Assembly: GCA_902783395.1 (NCBI GenBank)
Contig: CACZRA010000203.1
Coordinates: 1 to 5,269 of the forward strand
Source: an uncultured Lachnospiraceae bacterium
Lineage (GTDB): Bacteria > Bacillota > Clostridia > Lachnospirales > Lachnospiraceae
Length of the DNA stretch: 5,269 nt
Reading direction: 5' to 3'
Below are positions 1 to 5,269 of the stretch, piece after piece. Both the position numbers and the translations under genes were made by a program. Each line of letters begins with the position of its first letter. Positions within the stretch are counted from its first letter, which is position 1. The notes beneath the pieces are model-generated. The model did not search any database. It saw only the letters and a program-made list of their open reading frames with translations, and was not told where the DNA came from.

Positions 1-1963
1 CAAAGCCTTCCTTCCTGAACATTTCCCTGGCGGAGCTTGCGGCATTTGCGGTAAATGCGATTATAGGTGTATGGATCCTCAGCTTGCTCTGTTCGGAGCG
101 TATCCTCTTCATTGCTTCCACTCCGTCCATGGCAGGCATCATATGGTCCATGAGTATGACATCATATTCTTCACGCCGGCACAGATCTATGGCTTCCTGG
201 CCTGATCCGCAGGTGGTGACGGACATACCGTAGCGTTTCAGCAGGCGGGAGGAGACGATGAGATTCATGGGCTCATCATCTACAATAAGTACACGGACAT
301 CCGGGAATGAAAGGCTCCCTTCTTCGGAAGGAGTATCCTCCGAAGAGCTGTTAAGTATGCCTACGACCGGGAAGCAGTAGAAGGGCTTCGGCATTATCCT
401 GACACGCGAGCCCGCGGGAAGCGTTATCTCGCCGGGGTTTGCGACAACCGTCACGATTATGGATTTCGAAAGCTCTTCCATGAGATCGGAAGCGTTTTTG
501 TATTCCTCGGGTCCGGCAAAGAGATGCGTGAGCTTCTGACTGTCGGTGAGGGCCCGGAGAGAGTCAGTGTTGTCGACTCTGTGCATGGTAACGTCGAGAC
601 CCTTCACCAGATTCCTTACCATGTTATCGTAGTACTCCCTTACGCTGGGATTGGAATATTTCTCAAAGTGAAGATATGCACCGAGGCTTATATTGCTCTT
701 GTCCCTGACAGACATGCAGCTCTCCGCATCCACCACCCTGCACGGGATGCTGACCTTGACGGTCGTACCCTCATTCGCCTTGCTCCCTACGGTCATAAAG
801 CCTCCGAGGGATTTTACGAAACCGTGAACGATGAGCATGCCGAGGCCGAGACCGCCCTTCATCCTGGCTCTTCCCCTGTCTGCCATGTAGAATTCGTAAT
901 AGATCTTCTCCAGCTGCTTTTCATCCATGCCTACACCGGTATCTTTTACCTCGATACAAAGATTGATACCGTATTCATGCGGGATGGAAGAGATATGTAC
1001 ATATATGCCGCCCTCGTTCGTAAACTTGAGACCGTTTATGATCAGATGCCAGAGGATCTTTTTCAGCTTTCCGGCATCGGTACTCACTGCAGAAGGGATC
1101 GCGGCGTCGACATCTATGATCAGCTCCAGATCGGTCCGAAGATATGGCTCAAGATCCCCCACGAGGTCATTTAATACCGATGAAAGCATGAACTCCTCGA
1201 TATTGTTCTTGAGGTCATCCCTGTCTATCTCGGAATAATCAAGGATGTCGCTTATCTGCTCCTCTATCCTTCTTCCGGCCCTTTCGACGGATTCGAAATT
1301 GGACCGTCTCTCCTCGTCCTTCTCGTCATAAAGGCACATGCTGCATATGCCGAGGATCGCGTTGATGGGAGTCCTTATTTCATGGGAAACGTTTGCGATA
1401 AAATCATTAAGGCGTACGGTGGATTCGCTTAGGGTCGAGATCTCTTCATTGGATCTGCCCAGGACCTCGTTCCATTTGTCTATGATGGTCCTGGCTATCC
1501 AGCCGGTCATCGTGACAACGGCAAAGTGGAGCATCACGCGGGTGACAAAGAGCGAATCAAACACCGTTCCCTCCCTGAAGAGATTGACGAGCTCATATGT
1601 CATCGTAAGGTAATAAGTGACCTGACAGAGCGTCACGAGAGAATGGATGCCGGTCATGGTGTACAGGATCATAACGACGCTTATCACGACCGCCAGATCG
1701 AACGTGCTGGTATCATGTGTGCCGTAGAAGAAGAACGTGGCCATCATCAGTATCGAGCAGATCCATAGACGCAGGATCCCGTCGCCTGTCCGGGTCAGGT
1801 ACATATACCAGGCCAGAGCCACCCCGGCGATGATGATAAATGCCGCCCATTTTTCCCAGTCCATGACAAAGATCTCTCCCACGAGTATCACCGAAAAAAT
1901 GGTGTATGTCAGGATCATCATAAGGTGTGACGAGATGAATAGCTCGGTTCCGGAATTCTTCAT
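1..1963 (-). CDS. Membrane hybrid sensor histidine kinase, C-terminus cut by window edge
   Basis: The gene encodes a membrane sensor kinase that should autophosphorylate on histidine and pass phosphate to its own receiver; 654 residues are visible. Residues 1-160 carry five or six hydrophobic segments (about 14-34, 39-57, 63-81, 88-113, 138-157) with no large extracellular domain, so the signal is probably sensed in or near the membrane. A HisKA domain follows, with phospho-acceptor His194 in NVSHEIRTP. The HATPase_c domain spans about 295-408, with N-box Asn310, DTGVGM at 341-346 and GGLGLG at 370-375. Residues 425-538 look like a degenerate receiver ending in KPFY (Lys526). The C-terminal receiver has Asp562/Asp563, phospho-acceptor Asp606 in LMDHMMPAMDG and Thr638; the window ends before its conserved lysine. 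A phosphotransfer domain could follow off the window. The ATG directly abuts the TAA of the upstream cyclic di-GMP gene, and an AGGGAG site lies 6 bases before it. The signal is unknown. Confidence 0.95.
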   Translation of the reverse strand, partial: MKNSGTELFISSHLMMILTYTIFSVILVGEIFVMDWEKWAAFIIIAGVALAWYMYLTRTGDGILRLWICSILMMATFFFYGTHDTSTFDLAVVISVVMILYTMTGIHSLVTLCQVTYYLTMTYELVNLFREGTVFDSLFVTRVMLHFAVVTMTGWIARTIIDKWNEVLGRSNEEISTLSESTVRLNDFIANVSHEIRTPINAILGICSMCLYDEKDEERRSNFESVERAGRRIEEQISDILDYSEIDRDDLKNNIEEFMLSSVLNDLVGDLEPYLRTDLELIIDVDAAIPSAVSTDAGKLKKILWHLIINGLKFTNEGGIYVHISSIPHEYGINLCIEVKDTGVGMDEKQLEKIYYEFYMADRGRARMKGGLGLGMLIVHGFVKSLGGFMTVGSKANEGTTVKVSIPCRVVDAESCMSVRDKSNISLGAYLHFEKYSNPSVREYYDNMVRNLVKGLDVTMHRVDNTDSLRALTDSQKLTHLFAGPEEYKNASDLMEELSKSIIVTVVANPGEITLPAGSRVRIMPKPFYCFPVVGILNSSSEDTPSEEGSLSFPDVRVLIVDDEPMNLIVSSRLLKRYGMSVTTCGSGQEAIDLCRREEYDVILMDHMMPAMDGVEAMKRIRSEQSKLRIHTPIIAFTANAASSAREMFRKEGF

Positions 1964-4336
1964 TTAATGCTCCCTAAGCTGATAATCCTTATCCTCATCG
2001 ATTATACCTGTCATTACGTCGGCAAAACGGGGATCGAACTGCGTACCGCGGCATCTCACCATTTCCGCACGGACTTTTTCCTGAGGGAGAGTATCCCTGT
2101 AGCTTCTGTGGCTTGTCATCGCGTCATAGGCATCGGCTACGGCTATGATACGTGCTATCTCGGGAATGTCTTCGCCGCTCAGCCCGTCGGGATAGCCGGT
2201 ACCGTCATATCTTTCATGATGCCATCTTGCACCGTTTGAAAGGTTGGGCATTTCCTTTATGGTCTCAAGTATCTGGGTACCGATGACGGGATGCTTTTTT
2301 ATTATGTCGTATTCCTCATCCGTCAGGCGGTCCTTTTTGTTTATTATGGCATCGGGGATACCGATCTTTCCAACATCATGAAGGAGACCTATCATATAGA
2401 TATCGTTCTGTTCCTTCTCCCCGTATCCGCATCTTGAGGCGATCTCCTTTGAGTATTCGGCAACACGGCTGGAATGGCCGTTCGTGTATTCGTCCTTTGC
2501 GTCTATCGCATAGGCGAGCGCCTTTATTATATGCATGGACAGCTGCTCGTTCTCCTCGGTCTTCTTTTCGACCACGTGGTTCATATGGTTTCTCAAAAGG
2601 TTCAGATGCAGTATGTTCGTGGCCCGGATGTAGAGCTTTTCGGCTGAAACAGGCATGCGGATGAAATCGGTAACGCCGAGCTCAAGACCTCTCTGCTCTA
2701 TTGCAGGATCTTCATCGGAGATGAGGATGACGGGAAGCTTCCTGTATGTGCCTCCGTGCTCCCTGAGACGGACTATGGTATCAAGGCCCGAGATGTCCGG
2801 AAGAGAGGCTTTTATTATGACAAGGTTCAGCTTATGGCCTTCGTTCAGAAGGTTTATGAGCTCCTCACCGCTTGACATTCCCGTCACGTCATAGCCCCTT
2901 GAGATAAGGGTATCGCATATGAAATCAAGCTCCCGGGGATCGTCATCCGCTACGGCGATATGGTTATCTTCATCGGATCTCTCAATGACCACATCGTGCA
3001 TTTCGGGATCGGTGCTTTCGGTTTCCACTTCAAGATCCACCAGGCCGCTGTATTCATTATTTTTCCACGCGTGCATAACCCGGCTGGTCACCCGGGAGAC
3101 GTTGTAATCACTTATCTCCGGAAGCATAAGGAAGAAATGATTGTCACCGATCTGCATCATGATATCGCTGTTCCTTAAGGATTCCTGAAGGAGGACCCTG
3201 AGGCTCAGCATGATCTTTTCCTTCTCGGACTGTGAAAGATCCCTGGGCCGGAATTTTGCGGTGAAAAGCATCTTGTATGCGGTACCGCGGTATCTGTCCA
3301 TGTACCTTATCATATAGCGGTAGACATTCCCGAAGGCTTCCTTGCCCATCCACATGGCGTTCTGGGGAATGCTTCTTTCCTCAAGTATCTGGGTCAGCAT
3401 CGCAAGACTTATCTCTGTGGGGATCGTACCGGCTCCGTCTTCTTCGAAATAGAGCGAATAACCGTGCTTGCCGTTGTTTTTTATCGTGTAGAGCGCCCTG
3501 TCTGCAAGATTGAAGAGAACATTGAACTCGGTTCCCTGCTTGGGAACAAAGACCACGCCTATGGAGGCTCCCAGCGGGATGCTCATGTCCTCACCCATCA
3601 TTTTGCGGGCCTCCGTAAGGAGACTCGTATTTATCGCCTCGGAGAATTTGCTGATGTCCTTTTCATCTCTGAGATTTTCCGCGAAAACAAGGAATTCGTC
3701 TCCCCCGATCCGTCCGAAGACAGCGGGAAAGACCATATTCTGTTTGATTATCCGGGAAAAAACGGCAAGGACGCGGTCACCCATATCGTGACCGTATATG
3801 TCGTTGACAAGCTTGAAGGAATCAAGGTCAATGATCATCAGCGCTCCCTCTTTGCAGGAGCACATGCTGCTGATATGTTCACTTGCGTTGTATTTGTTGA
3901 GGAAGCCGGTGAGCTTGTCAATGGTCGCCTCTTCCTCATATTTCAGCATCTGTCCGTGTGTATTGACGATATTGCTGACACGGCGCACCAGAACCTCGGG
4001 ATCAAAGGGCTTCCTTATGAAATCACTGACACCCATATCGAAGCCCCGGCTCTCGTTTGTTCCGTCCTCGTCCGCCGTAAGGAATACTATCGGGGTTTCC
4101 TGGATACCGAGCTTTTCTTCAAGCGCGCGGAAATTTGACAGGGTCTCGAAGCCGTCCATTTCAGGCATGTTGATATCGAGCAGGATGAGATCGGGAGCCC
4201 CGTTTTCCTGCACGTAATCAAGAAGGCTCTTACCGGACCTCAGAGCCGTGACCCGCATATTGTTTTTTGACAGTATCTGTCCCGCAACCTTCAGGTTGGT
4301 TATATCATCATCGACTACGATTATCCAGCCGGTCAT
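1964..4336 (-). CDS. Response regulator with GGDEF and HD-GYP domains (790 residues)
   Basis: This is a predicted cytoplasmic regulator of cyclic di-GMP. Its modules, in order, are as follows. Receiver 1, residues 4-125, is complete: Asp9-11, phospho-acceptor Asp54, Thr87, Lys109. The GGDEF domain, about 136-297, keeps the metal- and substrate-site residues (Asp170, Asn178, Asp179, GGDEF at 211-215), so it should condense two GTP to c-di-GMP; the RxxD inhibitory site is absent. Residues 305-435 resemble a second GGDEF with QIGDNHF in place of the signature. Receiver 2, 457-575, has Lys509 and Met561 where Asp and Lys are expected. A helical linker leads to HD-GYP, 597-775, with His621, HD at 653-654, His682, HHERYDGTGYP at 706-716 and Asp735, so c-di-GMP hydrolysis is also expected. 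The start at 4336 has AGAAGGAG 6 bases upstream and sits just before receiver 1. A 39-codon TTG extension to 4453 is open but overlaps the promoter. The kinase gene follows with no gap. The net in vivo activity cannot be read from sequence. Confidence 0.95.
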   Translation of the reverse strand: MTGWIIVVDDDITNLKVAGQILSKNNMRVTALRSGKSLLDYVQENGAPDLILLDINMPEMDGFETLSNFRALEEKLGIQETPIVFLTADEDGTNESRGFDMGVSDFIRKPFDPEVLVRRVSNIVNTHGQMLKYEEEATIDKLTGFLNKYNASEHISSMCSCKEGALMIIDLDSFKLVNDIYGHDMGDRVLAVFSRIIKQNMVFPAVFGRIGGDEFLVFAENLRDEKDISKFSEAINTSLLTEARKMMGEDMSIPLGASIGVVFVPKQGTEFNVLFNLADRALYTIKNNGKHGYSLYFEEDGAGTIPTEISLAMLTQILEERSIPQNAMWMGKEAFGNVYRYMIRYMDRYRGTAYKMLFTAKFRPRDLSQSEKEKIMLSLRVLLQESLRNSDIMMQIGDNHFFLMLPEISDYNVSRVTSRVMHAWKNNEYSGLVDLEVETESTDPEMHDVVIERSDEDNHIAVADDDPRELDFICDTLISRGYDVTGMSSGEELINLLNEGHKLNLVIIKASLPDISGLDTIVRLREHGGTYRKLPVILISDEDPAIEQRGLELGVTDFIRMPVSAEKLYIRATNILHLNLLRNHMNHVVEKKTEENEQLSMHIIKALAYAIDAKDEYTNGHSSRVAEYSKEIASRCGYGEKEQNDIYMIGLLHDVGKIGIPDAIINKKDRLTDEEYDIIKKHPVIGTQILETIKEMPNLSNGARWHHERYDGTGYPDGLSGEDIPEIARIIAVADAYDAMTSHRSYRDTLPQEKVRAEMVRCRGTQFDPRFADVMTGIIDEDKDYQLREH
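1970..1975 (-). promoter_or_regulatory. Kinase ribosome binding site inside the end of the upstream gene
   Basis: AGGGAG on the minus strand lies 6 bases before the kinase ATG. The same bases encode the Arg-Glu codons near the end of the upstream protein (QLREH). Together with the abutting TAA and ATG, this suggests translational coupling of the two genes. Confidence 0.75.
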
Positions 4337-4342
4337 GGCATG

Positions 4343-4350
4343 CTCCTTCT
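4343..4350 (-). promoter_or_regulatory. Ribosome binding site that fixes the 790-residue start
   Basis: On the minus strand AGAAGGAG lies 6 bases before the ATG at 4336. It is a strong match to the anti-Shine-Dalgarno sequence and places the start directly in front of the first receiver strand (MTGWIIVVDDD). This is the main reason to shorten the reading frame that is open from 4453. Confidence 0.85.
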
Positions 4351-4389
4351 GATCAAAATCATCACCATGGAAATGACACGTTATGATCC

Positions 4390-4408
4390 CGCGCATCTGC
4401 AATGCGCG
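4390..4408 (-). repeat. Short GC-rich stem-loop in the operon leader
   Basis: CGCGCAT and ATGCGCG form a perfect 7-base-pair stem with a 5-base loop, close to the predicted transcription start near 4412. It is about 40 bases upstream of the ribosome site and does not cover it. It may stabilise the 5' end of the message. Confidence 0.45.
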
Positions 4409-4418
4409 AACCTTAACA

Positions 4419-4447
4419 ATGATACAGTATAGGAGTGTGTTTTTCAA
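4419..4447 (-). promoter_or_regulatory. Sigma-A type promoter of the c-di-GMP/kinase operon
   Basis: Read on the minus strand, a TTGAAA -35 box (4447-4442) and a TATCAT -10 box (4424-4419) are separated by exactly 17 bases. Transcription would start near 4412 and give a leader of about 75 bases. An overlapping alternative is TTGCTG (4453-4448) and TATACT (4431-4426) with a 16-base spacer. Either promoter serves both minus-strand genes and argues against translation starting upstream at 4453. Confidence 0.6.
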
Positions 4448-4481
4448 CAGCAACAGAGCGGAAGGATGTGTAAAAACACAC
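4435..4481. repeat. Spaced inverted repeat overlapping the operon -35 box
   Basis: GTGTGTTTTT (4435-4444) is the exact reverse complement of AAAAACACAC (4472-4481), with 27 bases between them. The left copy overlaps the -35 box of the minus-strand promoter. A smaller dyad, TGTGT with ACACA (4467-4482), is nested in the right copy. It may be a pair of regulator sites. Confidence 0.45.
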
Positions 4482-4504
4482 AGTGATTGAGCAAGCGTCC
4501 GGGT

Positions 4505-4538
4505 GTGACAGATTTGTCAATGACAAATCTGCTGTCAC
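4505..4538. repeat. Large palindrome, candidate operator
   Basis: AGATTTGTCA (4510-4519) and TGACAAATCT (4521-4530) are a perfect 10-base inverted repeat around A4520. Outer arms GTGAC (4505-4509) and GTCAC (4534-4538) extend it with a 3-base bulge. The element holds four TGACA/TGTCA half-sites. It lies between two divergent genes, which suits a regulator-binding site. A cruciform or hairpin is possible, but the following sequence (GCTCTTATTTAT) is a weak U tract, so a terminator is less likely. Confidence 0.6.
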
Positions 4539-4565
4539 GCTCTTATTTATGCTTTTTACTGTTAA

Positions 4566-4571
4566 TATGAT
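4566..4571 (+). promoter_or_regulatory. Possible -10 box for the lipoprotein gene
   Basis: TATGAT matches the TATAAT consensus at five of six positions. The best -35 candidate 17 bases upstream (TTATTT, 4543-4548) is poor. If used, transcription would begin near 4578, right at the foot of the leader hairpin, and the palindrome at 4505-4538 would be centred near -57, where an activator could sit. The promoter is uncertain. Confidence 0.35.
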
Positions 4572-4578
4572 ACAAAAG

Positions 4579-4629
4579 CCAAAAGTCCAAATGGAGTTTG
4601 AACTTGTTCAAAAAGCCATTTGACTTTGG
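4579..4629 (+). repeat. Imperfect hairpin in the lipoprotein leader
   Basis: The arms 4579-4603 and 4606-4629 pair over about 20 base pairs with a few bulges and one internal loop near 4595-4596/4613-4615. The top of the stem is GTTTGAAC-like, and the base is CCAAA with TTTGG. It ends 24 bases before the ribosome site. No T run follows on the plus strand, so it is not a standard terminator. It could protect the 5' end of the mRNA, act as a leader regulator, or be a small inserted repeat. Confidence 0.65.
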
Positions 4630-4653
4630 GCGTCTTAATCTTAATATGATCGG

Positions 4654-4659
4654 AAGGAG
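4654..4659 (+). promoter_or_regulatory. Lipoprotein ribosome binding site
   Basis: AAGGAG (within GGAAGGAGA) is followed by ATTATGATG. The spacing is 3 bases to the ATG at 4663 and 6 bases to the ATG at 4666, which favours the second ATG. The choice changes the protein by one methionine only. Confidence 0.75.
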
Positions 4660-4665
4660 ATTATG

Positions 4666-5013
4666 ATGAAGAAAAGAGCGGTTGTGATCCTGATGGCAGT
4701 ATTAACGGTGCTCTCATTGACGGCCTGCCTTGATAAGGACAAGATGGCTGAAGCCTTTGAGGAAGGCAAGCGCAGTGCTTACGAGGAGGATGAGGAAGAG
4801 TCCGCAGCTAAAGAAGAAGCTTCTGAGGAAAAGACGGAAGAGAAGACCGAGGCCAAAGAAGAGACTAAGGAGGATGATCTTTCCGATGTACGGTACGCGG
4901 AGGATTTCAAGCCTGCATCCTATAAGGAATACGGTTCAGAGGACGCTGATACAGGTCTGGAGGGTAATCCTATATACGTGAAAGGCGAGATCACTGATTA
5001 TGAGGAAGATTAG
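4666..5013 (+). CDS. Putative lipoprotein, N-terminal part, ended by an in-frame TAG
   Basis: The protein begins with a lipoprotein signal peptide: MKKR, a hydrophobic stretch, and the lipobox LTAC with Cys21, so it should be lipidated and anchored on the outer face of the membrane. Residues 31-72 are a low-complexity Glu/Lys/Ala linker, probably extended and highly charged. From about residue 96 (NPIYVKGEITDYEED) a beta-strand-rich domain begins. The TAG at 5011-5013 cuts it after about 20 residues, and the same frame continues as plausible protein to the window edge. As annotated the product is 115 residues, probably a truncated form of a protein over 200 residues long. Two adjacent in-frame ATGs exist, 4663 and 4666. 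AAGGAG at 4654-4659 is 3 bases from the first and 6 from the second, so 4666 is preferred. It is transcribed away from the c-di-GMP operon. The function is not recognised, and interruption by mutation, recoding or sequencing error cannot be separated here. Confidence 0.75.
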   Translation: MKKRAVVILMAVLTVLSLTACLDKDKMAEAFEEGKRSAYEEDEEESAAKEEASEEKTEEKTEAKEETKEDDLSDVRYAEDFKPASYKEYGSEDADTGLEGNPIYVKGEITDYEED

Positions 5014-5269
5014 AATGTTCTTGTGCTGGAGGCTGATGACGGTGAGTGGATCGTTGACTGCGGAAGTGATATTTCCGATGAGATAAAAAAGGAGCTGGAG
5101 GGCTTTAAGGGCGAGAAGATGAGAGTCTTCGGCACATTTAAGGGATACTCGAAGGCCTGGAGCAAGCCTGTGATAACCATATTAAAGGACGTACCCAAAT
5201 ATGCCTGCCGCATAGAGGATATGGACGGAAAGAAAAGGATCACGTATCTTGACACCCAGTGGGAGCCGA
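5014..5269 (+). pseudogene. In-frame continuation of the lipoprotein gene past the TAG
   Basis: The 85 codons after the TAG stay open to the window edge in the same frame and read like a real protein, beginning NVLVLEADDGEWIVDCGSD. The pattern of short strands (VLVLEA, EWIVDCG, a Lys/Glu-rich helix, MRVFGTFKG, PVITILKD) resembles the OB-fold-like tRNA_anti-like domains found in many Clostridia lipoproteins. That fold would begin before the TAG (YVKGEITD) and finish after it. No convincing ribosome site and start codon lie just after the TAG, so a separate downstream gene is unlikely; the first ATG, at 5119, has only a weak purine stretch before it. I read this as the second half of one gene broken or recoded by the TAG. 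The true end is off the window. Confidence 0.6.

Larger units (their letters stand above)
4562..4650. repeat. 10-base direct repeats flanking the leader hairpin
   Basis: TTAATATGAT occurs at 4562-4571 and again at 4641-4650, bracketing a 69-base interval that contains the hairpin. The right copy is preceded by a tandem CTTAAT pair (4634-4645). The arrangement resembles a target duplication around a tiny inverted-repeat element, or two copies of a promoter or operator word. Confidence 0.55.
4337..4662. other. Divergent intergenic region (326 bases)
   Basis: No gene of its own is visible here. The region serves the c-di-GMP operon to the left and the lipoprotein gene to the right. From left to right it contains the operon ribosome site, a short GC-rich stem in the operon leader, the operon promoter, a spaced inverted repeat over the -35 box, a large palindrome at 4505-4538, a possible -10 box at 4566-4571, a leader hairpin at 4579-4629, and the lipoprotein ribosome site. 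It is AT-richer than the flanking genes, especially right of 4540. No tRNA, CRISPR repeat or recognisable cyclic di-GMP riboswitch core was seen. Confidence 0.8.

Noticed and set aside
524..1174. Plus-strand frame of 216 codons
   Set aside because: It lies opposite the kinase core, whose motifs are unmistakable on the minus strand, and its translation has no recognisable domain.
3464..4138. Plus-strand frame of 224 codons
   Set aside because: It lies opposite the GGDEF and receiver 1 coding sequence and is a mirror of that codon pattern.
4337..4412. Cyclic di-GMP riboswitch in the operon leader
   Set aside because: The leader of about 75 bases shows only a 7-base-pair stem and none of the conserved core bases of the known c-di-GMP riboswitch classes that I could recognise.
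4337..4453. N-terminal extension of the 790-residue protein by 39 codons from a TTG at 4453
   Set aside because: The extension covers the predicted -35 and -10 boxes and the leader, has no domain match, and lacks a ribosome site. The ATG at 4336 has a strong one and begins just before the receiver.
4515..4520. Perfect TTGACA -35 box on the minus strand inside the palindrome
   Set aside because: No -10-like sequence occurs 16-18 bases downstream on the minus strand; that stretch is GC-rich.
4505..4550. Rho-independent terminator
   Set aside because: The stem is not followed by an uninterrupted T run on either strand, and no gene ends into it.
4620..4650. Promoter TTGACT (4620-4625) with TATGAT (4645-4650) for the lipoprotein gene
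   Set aside because: The spacer is 19 bases and transcription would start about 6 bases before the ATG, cutting off the ribosome site.
5010..5255. Minus-strand frame of 81 codons opposite the lipoprotein continuation
   Set aside because: The plus-strand reading gives a coherent charged and beta-rich protein in the same frame as the lipoprotein; the minus-strand reading is low-complexity Ser/Phe text.

Overview
The window reads as part of a genome from the class Clostridia, most likely family Lachnospiraceae. Support comes from the style of the signalling proteins: a hybrid kinase receiver with a DHMMPAMDG phosphorylation loop, a degenerate receiver-like segment containing KPFY, strong AAGGAG ribosome sites, frequent ATA and AGG codons, and sigma-A type promoter boxes. 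This placement rests on pattern recognition; no search was run.

Layout. Positions 1-4336 hold two minus-strand genes in one operon, transcribed right to left. The first, 4336 to 1964, encodes a 790-residue soluble signalling protein. Its domain order is receiver, GGDEF diguanylate cyclase, degenerate second GGDEF, degenerate receiver, HD-GYP phosphodiesterase. Its TAA stop directly abuts the ATG of the second gene. That gene, 1963 to beyond position 1, is a membrane hybrid histidine kinase cut by the window edge inside its C-terminal receiver. Positions 4337-4662 are a 326-base divergent intergenic region. It contains a good minus-strand promoter, several inverted repeats and a leader hairpin flanked by 10-base direct repeats. 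Rightward from 4666 runs a lipoprotein gene with a Glu/Lys-rich linker. An in-frame TAG at 5011-5013 interrupts it, yet the same frame continues as sensible protein to the right edge.

How the parts work together. The kinase probably senses a signal in or near the membrane and passes phosphate, through its own receiver and perhaps a phosphotransfer domain off the window, to the intact N-terminal receiver of the 790-residue protein. That protein keeps the catalytic residues for both making cyclic di-GMP (GGDEF) and hydrolysing it (HD-GYP), so phosphorylation could tip the balance between the two. The divergent lipoprotein may be only a neighbour.

The observations most worth following are the amber codon inside the lipoprotein gene, the five-module c-di-GMP protein with two degenerate internal modules, and the symmetrical elements in the divergent intergenic region.
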